Shown here in pieces: positions 9,153 to 17,704 of a stretch of DNA of 64,000 nt. The position numbers and the translations under genes were made by a program. Within the stretch, counting starts at the first letter, position 1. The number at the start of each line of letters is the position of its first letter. A model generated the notes under the pieces. The model made no database searches, was not told the origin of the DNA, and was given only the letters and a program-made list of their open reading frames with translations. Origin of the DNA: Cellulosimicrobium protaetiae. GTDB taxonomy: Bacteria > Actinomycetota > Actinomycetes > Actinomycetales > Cellulomonadaceae. Where the stretch lies: positions 930,001 to 994,000 of the forward strand of contig NZ_CP052757.1 in NCBI RefSeq assembly GCF_009708005.2, given 5' to 3'.

Positions 9153-12100
9153 GTGACGGACGTGCTGGACAGCGACCAACCCCAGTCCGAGGCCCACCTG
9201 ACGGACGCGAGGGTGCGTCTGCACACCCTGGTGAGCGAGGAGTGGTCGTGGGCGTCGTCGCTCGCCAAGATCCCGCAGATCAGCGAGGTCACGCTCACCG
9301 TCTCCGCTCCGCTGAGCGAGGCACGCGTCGAGGTCGCACTTCTCGACGGAGATCTGCGGTACGGCTCGGTCGTCGTGCACGACGGACCGGTCCGCACCCC
9401 GATCTTGCACCTCGGCAGCGTCCACGTACCGCTCTCCGCCACGGTCATGGCGTCGATCGACGAGCGCCGGACGGCCGAGTGCGTCGTGACCGTGTCCGTG
9501 CGTGGCGAGGTCCTCGCGCAGAAGGCGACCCCTGTGGACGTGCAGCCCCGCGACCTCTGGAACTGGGAGGGCGACCCACGTCGAACGCTGTCCCATCTGG
9601 GCGCCGTCCAGCGTCGGGTACGAGAGCTCGCGGTCCTGGCCGACGGGTCCGCGGCGTCCGTGACTCGTGCCGAGACGGTTCGTCTGGCGAGCCTCTTGCA
9701 GGTCGGGGCTCGGGACGGTCTTTCCCGCGCACTTCTCGCCACTTTCGTCCGGCCCAACCATCCGGAGGTTGCCGCCGTCGCGCGAGAGGCGGTGGACGTG
9801 CTCGGGGCCAAGACGGGAGACCCGGGATTCCACGCATTCCAAGACCCAGATCCCCTCCGTGCCGCACGGCGTGCCGACGTCACGGTCGACGCGGTCTACG
9901 AGACGCTGAGGGCGCGCAGGATCGCCTACTCGGAGCCCCCGCCCGGGTGGGACTACAGGTCCGCAGGACAACGTGTGCGGGACCACGGCGACGTCGCGCG
10001 CGGGGGACTCGGTACCTGCATGGACACGACCGTCCTCATGGCGGCCGTGCTCGAGCACGTCGGCGTCCTGCCCGTTCTCGTGCTCGTCCCCGGCCACATC
10101 TTCGTCGGCTACTGGCGCCGGGACCCCGATCAGGGCGCGCAGGACGACTGGTACCCCGGCAAGCCCGTCCTTTCCGATGCCGCGGAGATCAGCAGCCTTG
10201 TCGAGACGGGGATCCTCGGCCTCATCGAGACGACGACCTTCGCCGTCGGCAAGTCCGTGTCCGCTCGGCAAGCGTCGGAGATCGCACGAACCGGCCCCCT
10301 CGCGGACGGTCGTGCAGCGGGCGCGGTCACTCTCATCGACGTGGCCGCAGCTCGGAGAGACGGAGTGCGCCCGCTCCCCGCGATCAGCACGCGGGCGGAC
10401 GGTGTCGTGGAGGTGCTCGTGGAGCGCCAGGGCGAGCGCCCCACGGTTCACCACGTGCCGCCCACGACGGACGACGGGATCCCGGGCCTACGGCAGGTCG
10501 ACCACCACCCCGTGCGCTTTCGCACGTGGAAGTCGTCGCTGTTCAGCCTCAACGCACGGAACGCGCTGCTGAACCTCGGTCACGGACCCACCGTGCAGCC
10601 GCTCGTCCTTCCCAGCGACGCGCTCGGCGAGCTGGAAGACCGGCTCAACCAGGACGTCGACTTCAACCTCGTGCACGGGAGCGAGGTGTCCGACGTCGAC
10701 CGGGCGCAGGAGATCCGGAACGCTCTCGGGCTGAACGCCGAACTGCTCCTGCGTCGACTCCAGGACCGCTCGCTCTACGTCCAGCGGATCAGCCGCGCAG
10801 CGTCGTCCAACGGGCCCGTCACGAGGACCAAGTTCGTCTCCGAGCTGCGGAGCATGGCTCGCCGTGCCAAGGAAGCTCGCGACGAGAAGGGGATGAACCC
10901 CCTCTTCTTGTGCCTCGGTCTGATCAAGTGGTCGCACAAGGCCGGTGCCGTGGCCGAGGCGCCGCTGATCCTCGTCCCGGTGAATCTCGCCGAACGCCGG
11001 TCGCGCGGTCGCTTCTCCCTGACGTTGGACCCGTCGTCGCAGACCACTCCCAACGCCGCCGTGATCGAGTGGCTGCGGCGCGAGCACGACCTGGCCGTTC
11101 CTGAGCTCGCCGAACCAGCCGCGGATCGGGCCGGCATCGACGTCGATGCGGTCCTCTCGGCCGTCGGGAGATCCGTGGCCGAGCGCGGACTGCCCTTCGC
11201 GGTCGCCGCAGAGGCTCGCCTCGCCATCCTGGACCTGTCCGCGTTCCGCATGTGGAGCGATCTCCACCACCACGGCGACTCCTACCTCGAGCAGCCGTTG
11301 ATCAAGCACCTGACGCACACGCCGGCAGAGCCCTACATCGACCCCGTGATCGTGGGTGACGGTCGCGTGGACCCGTCCGCGCTGGAAGAGCTCCAGACCC
11401 CGATCCCTGCGGACGCGACGCAGAAGCTCGCCGTCCAGTGGGCGAAGGAGGGGCGCACGTTCGTCCTCCAGGGGCCGCCCGGCACGGGCAAGTCCCAGAC
11501 CATCACGAACATGGTTGCTGAGTGCGTCCAGGCCGGGCAGAAGGTGCTGTTCGTGGCCGAGAAGGGGACTGCGCTCTCCGTGGTGCAGCGCCGGCTCGAC
11601 GACATCGGGATGTCGCCGTTCACGCTCAACCTCCACCACGAGGGGTCCAGCTCAGCCGTCGTACGAGACCACCTGAAGCGGTCCCTGAGCACGCGTGCGA
11701 CCCCGGATCCCGTGGCGATGGAGAGCGCCCAGCGGCGACTCAAGAGCTCGCGTTACGAGCTCGGTCAGTACCCGACCCGGCTGCACCGGGAGAACCCCGT
11801 CGGCCTGTCGGCCTACGGTGCGCACGACAGGTTGCTCGTCCTCGGCGACGGTCCGGTCCTCGACGTGCCGTCCGAGGTCGTCACTCACCGTCCGGACCTG
11901 GTGGACCAGGTGAGGGACGCGTTCTCCCGACTGCCTCAGCTCGCCGCCACGGCAGATGTGCGCCGGGGTCACCCGTGGCGTTTGGTGGGTCGCGCTCCGG
12001 CCGGGGCGCATGACGTGACGACCACTGCGACAGCGACCGTGCGAGGGATCCTCGACGGTCTGGCGTGGAGCGACACGCTCACCGGACCGCTGCGCACCGC

Positions 12101-15100
12101 TCTGGACGCGGCGACCACCCCAGGGCAGCTACGGCTCCTGGTGGTCGCTGCCGACCCTCTCCTTCCCCACGGACACGAGCTCGACGGGTTGCTTCAACCC
12201 AGCTGGCCCGACAGCGCCCACCAGAGCCTCGGAGCCTGCGAACGAGCTGTCGCCGAGCGACGAGCACATCTCGGCGGGTTCCACCCGGACGCACTCGCGC
12301 TGGACCTCCGGCAGATCTGGGCCGCCTTCGAGTCCGCGACGGCGTCAGGGCCCATCGGTCGGGCGAAGCGGCAGACGGCCGTGCTCGAACCTCTCCGGGC
12401 CTACCTGCCGGGCGGGGCGGTGGTCGCTCCCGCGGACGCCCGCGCCGCGCTGGGCGCACTGATCGCCGCGCAGGACACCGCGCGCTGGTGCGTGGAGACA
12501 CTGGCACGGACGCCGGGGCTCGCGCCGGGTCGGTGGATCAACGTGTTCGTCGATGGGGTGCTCGATGGCGCGCGACGTCGGTTCGAGGAGCTCCGCAGCG
12601 CGACGGAACCGCTCCGTGAAGACTCCCCGTGGGGACGAACGGTCCGTGAGCTTGCCATCGCCGGGGTCGGCCATCACCTGGAGCGTCTGCGGGCGTACGC
12701 GGACGCGTGGACGAGCGCGTTCGAGGTCCTGGGTGCGATGCCCGCTGACCTCGAGGTATGGCGCGCCGGGGCCAGCCTCGCGACTGCCGCTCGGCGCGAC
12801 GCCCCCACCTGGCGCGGCCAGATCGACCATGAGCGGCTCCTCCCGCTCCAGCGATGGACCGAGCTCGTCGGCTCCCTCCAGCCGCTCGTGGAAGCAGGGA
12901 TGGACACCGTCCGTGCTCAGATCCTCGACGGGAGCCTCCCGGCGGACGAGGCGGACGAGGCATTCGAGCGTGGGCTCGCTCGAGCTTCGCAGGCCGAGCG
13001 CCTGCGCACCGAAGGGCTCGACCGCTTCGACTCGGAGGCGCACGACCGGCGTGTCGTCGCCTACTCGGAGGCGGAGACCGAGGCTAGGCGGCAATGGACC
13101 ACGAGCGGGCCCGCGGCGCTCCTCGAACGACGCGGCGGAAACGGTCTCGGGATGCGCACTGGCGGGCTCGCGCGTGAGCTGGAGAAGACGCGCGGTCGGC
13201 TGGGTACGCGCGCGATCCTCAAGCGCTACGGCGACGCCGTCCAAGAACTGACACCGCTCGTGCTGGCCAGCCCGTCGTCCGTGGTCGACCTGGTCGCGCC
13301 GGGCGTCATGGACTTCGACCTGGTGATCTTCGACGAGGCGTCGCAGATCACCGTCCCCGAGGCCGTGGGGGCGATCGGACGCGCCCGCGCCGTCGTCGTG
13401 GTGGGGGACAGCAAGCAGATGCCCCCGAGCAGGAAGGTGGGTACTCAGCCCGCGACGGACGAGGAGATCGAGGACCCCGAGCTCGAGATCATCGAGGACC
13501 AGGAGTCGATCCTCAGCGAGTGCGAGCTTGCGCGCGTGCCGGTGCTGCGGCTCTCCTGGCACTATCGCAGCCAGGACGAGGCGCTCATCGCGTTCAGCAA
13601 TGGGGCGTACTACGACGGCAAGCTCAGCAGCTTTCCTGCACCGACGCTGCTCTCCGCGACGACCGGGGTCGAGCTCGTCCGGGTGTCGGGGTCGTTCATC
13701 CGGGCCGGGAGCAGCGAGAAGCGCGAGTTCGGAACCACCGAGAAGATCATCGCTGGTAGAGGAACCAACGCCGACGAGGCGCTCGCCGTCGTCGAGGCCG
13801 TCCGAGAACTTCTCTCCGTCGCGAACCCGCCGACGATCGGCATCGTGACCTTCAACGAGCAGCAGCGCCAGCTCATCGAGGAACTGCTCAAGGACACGAG
13901 TGACCCGGCGATCACCGCGGCGTGCAACGAGTCGGCGATGGGCCCGTCGAACGTGCTGTTCGTCAAGGCGCTGGAGCAGGTCCAGGGAGACGAGCGCGAC
14001 GTCGTGCTGTTCTCGGTCGCGTTCTCGAAGCAGGCGAACGGCAAGATTCCGTTGAACTTTGGTCCGCTGTCGAACGTCGGCGGCGAGAGGCGGCTCAACG
14101 TCGCCGTCACGCGGGCTCGGCGCAAGAACATCGTGTTCTGCAGCTTCGACCCCGATGAGCTCGACGCAGACAGCGCCACGTACAAGGGCGTCAAGGACCT
14201 CAAGAAGTTCCTGCTGTTCGCCCGGGACGCGAACCTCCGTGCCGACGTCGGCGCCGGACTCGACCGCACTGCAGTGCGCGACCGGCACCGCGACGACGTC
14301 GCCGAAACCCTCCGGGAGGCTGGGCTCCACGTTCTCACCGACGTCGGGCTCTCCGACTTCCGCCTGGACCTCGTCCTCGCCCGGCCTGACCGTCCGGAGC
14401 GGCTACTGCTGCCCGTGCTGCTCGACGGGGAGAGCTGGAGATCACGCAGAACGGTCTCCGACCGGGACGTCCTCCCCGTCGAGGTGCTGCAGAACCTCAT
14501 GCGCTGGCCCGCAGTGGCTCGGATCTGGTGGCCGATGTGGCTGCAGAACCGCCAGGAGGTCGTCGACCGGATCCTCGCTCAGGTCGACGCGGTGGACCTC
14601 GCGCTTGCCACGAGCGAGGACATCGCCGAGGAACTGGAGCTCGACATCGAGACGGCGTCTTCCGCCCTGGCGCCTGTGCGCACAGCACCCGAGCCGGAGA
14701 CGTTCACCTACGGTCAGGTGAACAACCTGTTCGGTGCGCCGCCCGACCTCTTTGACGCACCTGAAAACCTGCTTGTTGACTTCTCGGCCGCCGACACGAG
14801 GGCGAGCGCACCGGCGCAGGACATCGAGTGGCCTGGCGGGGCCGCTGGTGGCGCGAACGCGGGCGTGTCAGGGAGCGGGCTGGACCTCGCCCGTCCGACC
14901 TCGTCGAACGACAAGGTCAGCATCTTCGTCCCCGCGCACTGCGAGGTCGTGGGGAGTCGTGAGGTGCTCGACGCGCTGCCAGACCGTGGGGCTGCCGCCG
15001 CCGTCCGGGCACAGGTCATGGACGTGATCACCGTAGAAGGGCCTGTCGCGGTAGACCGACTGGTTCGGGTCGTCGGTCGGCGTTTCGGGTTGACCACGGT

Positions 15101-15428
15101 CCGCGCGTCGAGAGCAGCCGACATCGCGCGACTCGTGCCCCGAGCGCAGATCCGCCGGGGCGCGGACGCCGCCTTCGCCTGGCCGCAGCACATCGATCCC
15201 GGAACGTGGACCGGCTACCGCATCCCGGACCCCGACGGGACACGACGGTTCGACGAGATCGCTCCGGAGGAGATCGCCAACGCGATGCGTGCGGTGGTCG
15301 ACGCTGAACCCGAGCTCGACGACGAGGGCGTCCTCCGTCGTACGGCAGCAGTGTTCGGGCTGTCGCGACTCGGTGCCGGGGCACGCGCGAGGCTCGAGGC
15401 CGTCCACGACCGCAATCGAGCACGTTGA
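9153..15428 (+). CDS. DUF4011/SF1 helicase with C-terminal nuclease-like and DUF3320 domains
   Basis: A 2091-residue helicase of the kind found in actinobacterial defence islands. In order: an N-terminal region with a transglutaminase-like segment (GTCMDTT and PGHIFVGYW, residues ~284-320); a DUF4011 region from about 450; Walker A GPPGTGKSQT near 774; Walker B IFDEASQI near 1390; HYRSQ near 1470; motif VI GGERRLNVAVTRAR near 1645; a REase_MTES_1575-like nuclease fold at ~1700-1820; and a DUF3320 region near the C-terminus. The helicase core is of the Upf1/Dna2 superfamily 1 type. The nuclease-like part reads LLDGESW where most relatives have an acidic residue before DG, so its activity is uncertain. 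Start is GTG with CAGGAG 6 bases upstream. It is divergent from the DrmD-like gene and presumably acts with it; partner and substrate are inferred. Confidence 0.88.
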   Translation: MTDVLDSDQPQSEAHLTDARVRLHTLVSEEWSWASSLAKIPQISEVTLTVSAPLSEARVEVALLDGDLRYGSVVVHDGPVRTPILHLGSVHVPLSATVMASIDERRTAECVVTVSVRGEVLAQKATPVDVQPRDLWNWEGDPRRTLSHLGAVQRRVRELAVLADGSAASVTRAETVRLASLLQVGARDGLSRALLATFVRPNHPEVAAVAREAVDVLGAKTGDPGFHAFQDPDPLRAARRADVTVDAVYETLRARRIAYSEPPPGWDYRSAGQRVRDHGDVARGGLGTCMDTTVLMAAVLEHVGVLPVLVLVPGHIFVGYWRRDPDQGAQDDWYPGKPVLSDAAEISSLVETGILGLIETTTFAVGKSVSARQASEIARTGPLADGRAAGAVTLIDVAAARRDGVRPLPAISTRADGVVEVLVERQGERPTVHHVPPTTDDGIPGLRQVDHHPVRFRTWKSSLFSLNARNALLNLGHGPTVQPLVLPSDALGELEDRLNQDVDFNLVHGSEVSDVDRAQEIRNALGLNAELLLRRLQDRSLYVQRISRAASSNGPVTRTKFVSELRSMARRAKEARDEKGMNPLFLCLGLIKWSHKAGAVAEAPLILVPVNLAERRSRGRFSLTLDPSSQTTPNAAVIEWLRREHDLAVPELAEPAADRAGIDVDAVLSAVGRSVAERGLPFAVAAEARLAILDLSAFRMWSDLHHHGDSYLEQPLIKHLTHTPAEPYIDPVIVGDGRVDPSALEELQTPIPADATQKLAVQWAKEGRTFVLQGPPGTGKSQTITNMVAECVQAGQKVLFVAEKGTALSVVQRRLDDIGMSPFTLNLHHEGSSSAVVRDHLKRSLSTRATPDPVAMESAQRRLKSSRYELGQYPTRLHRENPVGLSAYGAHDRLLVLGDGPVLDVPSEVVTHRPDLVDQVRDAFSRLPQLAATADVRRGHPWRLVGRAPAGAHDVTTTATATVRGILDGLAWSDTLTGPLRTALDAATTPGQLRLLVVAADPLLPHGHELDGLLQPSWPDSAHQSLGACERAVAERRAHLGGFHPDALALDLRQIWAAFESATASGPIGRAKRQTAVLEPLRAYLPGGAVVAPADARAALGALIAAQDTARWCVETLARTPGLAPGRWINVFVDGVLDGARRRFEELRSATEPLREDSPWGRTVRELAIAGVGHHLERLRAYADAWTSAFEVLGAMPADLEVWRAGASLATAARRDAPTWRGQIDHERLLPLQRWTELVGSLQPLVEAGMDTVRAQILDGSLPADEADEAFERGLARASQAERLRTEGLDRFDSEAHDRRVVAYSEAETEARRQWTTSGPAALLERRGGNGLGMRTGGLARELEKTRGRLGTRAILKRYGDAVQELTPLVLASPSSVVDLVAPGVMDFDLVIFDEASQITVPEAVGAIGRARAVVVVGDSKQMPPSRKVGTQPATDEEIEDPELEIIEDQESILSECELARVPVLRLSWHYRSQDEALIAFSNGAYYDGKLSSFPAPTLLSATTGVELVRVSGSFIRAGSSEKREFGTTEKIIAGRGTNADEALAVVEAVRELLSVANPPTIGIVTFNEQQRQLIEELLKDTSDPAITAACNESAMGPSNVLFVKALEQVQGDERDVVLFSVAFSKQANGKIPLNFGPLSNVGGERRLNVAVTRARRKNIVFCSFDPDELDADSATYKGVKDLKKFLLFARDANLRADVGAGLDRTAVRDRHRDDVAETLREAGLHVLTDVGLSDFRLDLVLARPDRPERLLLPVLLDGESWRSRRTVSDRDVLPVEVLQNLMRWPAVARIWWPMWLQNRQEVVDRILAQVDAVDLALATSEDIAEELELDIETASSALAPVRTAPEPETFTYGQVNNLFGAPPDLFDAPENLLVDFSAADTRASAPAQDIEWPGGAAGGANAGVSGSGLDLARPTSSNDKVSIFVPAHCEVVGSREVLDALPDRGAAAAVRAQVMDVITVEGPVAVDRLVRVVGRRFGLTTVRASRAADIARLVPRAQIRRGADAAFAWPQHIDPGTWTGYRIPDPDGTRRFDEIAPEEIANAMRAVVDAEPELDDEGVLRRTAAVFGLSRLGAGARARLEAVHDRNRAR

Positions 15429-15516
15429 CGAGACCTGGGTCCGGGTGACGTACGTAGGCGAGGACTCTCGCCGGGAAGCCGCGCCGGGTAGCTTCCACCG
15501 GCTGAGCGATGATAGC

Positions 15517-15532
15517 TTGAACGTGCGTTCGA
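15517..15532. promoter_or_regulatory. Candidate LexA (SOS) box
   Basis: The sequence TTGAACGTGCGTTCGA is an inverted repeat that differs by one base from the actinobacterial SOS box form TCGAAC-N4-GTTCGA. It lies 77 bases upstream of the cytosine methylase start, just after a TGATAG stretch that could be part of a -10 region. LexA control of the methylase-vsr unit is an inference from this single site. Confidence 0.4.
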
Positions 15533-15608
15533 GCTGCCTCCTGGGTCGTGCACCGAGGTCGGTCGTCGCGCCACGAGTCACATGCGCGGGAAGCCTCAGG
15601 AGGAACAG

Positions 15609-17192
15609 TTGAACGCCGGTCGTCAGTTCACGTTCGTCGATCTGTTCGCCGGCATCGGCGGATTTCATGCGGCACTCGGTACACTCGGCGGGCGGTGCGT
15701 CTACGCCGCGGAACTCGACGACTCCGCCAGGGCCGTGTACGAGGCTGCGTGGCGACAGCCTGACCGCGCACGCGGTGTCGAGTACCCGTTTGCGCGTGAC
15801 ATCAACACCGACGTGCCGGTAGTGCCGGAGACGGAGCTGCCGAACGCTACCGATGACCTTCCCGCGTTCCCCGAGCACGACGTTCTTGCAGCGGGATTCC
15901 CGTGTCAAGCATTCAGCAAGTCCGGGCGTCAGGCCGGCATCCTCGACGCCACACGTGGAACTCTCTTCTACAACATCCTGCGGATCGTCAGGGCGAAGCG
16001 ACCCAAGGTCGTCTTCCTCGAGAACGTCCGAAACCTCGCCGGGCCCAAGCATCGAGAGTCGACCTTCAGGATGATCGTCGAATCGCTCCTCGACCTGGGA
16101 TACGTCGTCTCGGAGGAGCCGACGGTCATCTCGCCCCATCGGATCCACCCCGACAGGGGCGGGACACCGCAGCTGCGCGAGCGCATCTACATCATGGCGA
16201 TCCACAGGACAGTGCTCGGCGGAGACGTCGAGAGCGTTGAGGGTCGAATTCGCTGGACCGACGACAACTGGCCTTTCGTCCGGGACGTCGAGGCATTTTC
16301 ATCCTTCTCCTACGGCGCGTGGGACCCGCAGACGTGGAGCCTCAGGGAAACGGGGCTCGCGCTCTACGGGGGCGAGCCGGTCGTCCTCCCGGACGAGCGC
16401 ATCGGCGATCGTCGACGCCTGGAGCTCAGCCCTGGAGACGCCAAGGCACTCCACGCCTGGGACGACTTCGTGCGTCGCGTCGTCAAGCGAAACGAGCTGG
16501 GCGACGGCGACGGCGTCCGCAGACTGCCAGGCCACCCGATCTGGACCGGGGTGATGGACCCGAACTGGCTTGCGCGAGAGCGAGCTGACGCCAACGCCCG
16601 GGCACAAGAGGGCTTTGGCTGGAAGAACGCCTTCCTCGAAAGCAACATCCGAACGATCGGTGAGCACCGGGCTGATCTTGAAGCGACGATCAAGCCGCTG
16701 CACGGATCGATCCCGGAGAGCCGGTGGAAGTTCGAGTGGCAAGCGCAGGACGCGTCTTCAATTGATGAGTGCTTGATCCAGATGCGTCCGTCCGGGATCC
16801 GGGTCAAGAAGGACAACTACACTCCAGCGCTCGTCGCCATCAACCAGACGCCCATCCTCGGGAAGGAGCGTCGTAGGATCGCTCCGGCAGAGGCCGCCAG
16901 GCTTCAGGGCTTCCCGGACGAGGTGGCGGAGATCATGACTCAGATCCAGCCGGACGCGAAGTCCTACAAGCAGCTCGGCAACGCGGTCCACGTGGGTGCG
17001 GTCGGGTTCGCCCTGTCGCAGTTCCTCGAGCACTTCAGTGAGACGGCGGACCTGGACCCGGGGCTAGCGGAGATCGTTGATGTCTGGAAGCGTCGGTGGG
17101 AGCCAGCAACGTCGAGCCTCTCCGATCCGGAGGCATCTCAGCTCACGCTCCTTGACGATGGTCCCGTCGATGGTGAGACCCGAGCAGCCTGA
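15609..17192 (+). CDS. C5-cytosine DNA methyltransferase
   Basis: A 527-residue 5-cytosine methylase. Conserved motifs are in canonical order: I (DLFAGIGGFHAAL, near residue 11), IV (AGFPCQAFSKSG, with the catalytic Cys near residue 98), VI (FLENVRNL, near 137), VIII (TPQLRERIYIMA), then a long variable region and motifs IX-X (PAEAARLQGFPDEV, YKQLGNAVHVGAV). The start is taken as TTG at 15609 because a perfect AGGAGG lies 5 bases upstream; the in-frame ATG at 15582 has no ribosome binding site. The Vsr gene overlaps its 3' end, a usual pairing because Vsr repairs T:G mismatches made by deamination of 5-methylcytosine. It could protect host DNA from the neighbouring Druantia-like proteins, as the DruM methylase is thought to do in type II systems, or be an orphan. 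Its base composition is visibly lower in GC than the flanking housekeeping genes. Confidence 0.93.
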   Translation: MNAGRQFTFVDLFAGIGGFHAALGTLGGRCVYAAELDDSARAVYEAAWRQPDRARGVEYPFARDINTDVPVVPETELPNATDDLPAFPEHDVLAAGFPCQAFSKSGRQAGILDATRGTLFYNILRIVRAKRPKVVFLENVRNLAGPKHRESTFRMIVESLLDLGYVVSEEPTVISPHRIHPDRGGTPQLRERIYIMAIHRTVLGGDVESVEGRIRWTDDNWPFVRDVEAFSSFSYGAWDPQTWSLRETGLALYGGEPVVLPDERIGDRRRLELSPGDAKALHAWDDFVRRVVKRNELGDGDGVRRLPGHPIWTGVMDPNWLARERADANARAQEGFGWKNAFLESNIRTIGEHRADLEATIKPLHGSIPESRWKFEWQAQDASSIDECLIQMRPSGIRVKKDNYTPALVAINQTPILGKERRRIAPAEAARLQGFPDEVAEIMTQIQPDAKSYKQLGNAVHVGAVGFALSQFLEHFSETADLDPGLAEIVDVWKRRWEPATSSLSDPEASQLTLLDDGPVDGETRAA

Positions 17193-17640
17193 GTCCGGGC
17201 GCGCGCAAGCCCAGCACGTGCCGCAGCACCCTGGCTCTTCGTCGCCGATGGTGTCGCTGCGGATGAGCCGTGCCCGACGTCGCGACACGGCTCCCGAGAT
17301 GGAGCTCCGGCGGCGGCTGCACGCACGTGGGCTCCGCTACCGCGTCGCCCTGCCGATCCCAGGTCAACGCCGAAGGACGATCGACATAGCCTTCACGCGT
17401 CATCGGTTGGCCGTCTTCGTCGACGGATGCTTCTGGCATGGTTGTCCGGAGCACGGAACGAGCCCACGAGCGAACAGTGAGTGGTGGAAGACAAAGATCG
17501 CTGCCAATCGGGCCCGAGACGCGGACAGCGACCGACTACTGCGTTCGCTCGGCTGGACTGTCGTCCGGGTGTGGGAGCATGAGCCGGCCGACCGCGCCGC
17601 GGACAACGTCGTCGAGGCGCTGGCCGCGATGAGTGGCTGA
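17170..17640 (+). CDS. vsr: Very short patch repair endonuclease (Vsr)
   Basis: Vsr nicks next to T:G mismatches left by deamination of 5-methylcytosine, starting short-patch repair. The conserved core is clear: MSRARRRDTAPEMELRRRL, a PxxxRRTIDIAF strand with the catalytic Asp, VDGCFWHGCPEHG (zinc and active-site region), SEWWKTKIAANRARD and LGWTVVRVWEHE. From ATG 17170 the protein is 156 residues, the same length as the E. coli enzyme, and overlaps the end of the methylase gene by 23 bases. ATG 17248, giving 130 residues, is an alternative start; neither has a clear ribosome binding site, so expression probably depends on coupling to the methylase. It converges on the druE-like gene with a 64-base gap and no obvious terminator. 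Confidence 0.9.
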   Translation: MVRPEQPESGRAQAQHVPQHPGSSSPMVSLRMSRARRRDTAPEMELRRRLHARGLRYRVALPIPGQRRRTIDIAFTRHRLAVFVDGCFWHGCPEHGTSPRANSEWWKTKIAANRARDADSDRLLRSLGWTVVRVWEHEPADRAADNVVEALAAMSG

Positions 17641-17704
17641 AGGCCTTCGCAAGCTCTCGCTCGGATCATCAGCACCACATGTAGTCAGGCTCGACACCGC
17701 GGCA

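Noticed and set aside
7208-11104. 1298-residue plus-strand open frame across the DrmD-like gene and DUF4011 start
   Set aside because: It crosses the divergent promoter and two real genes in wrong frames and has no recognisable domain.
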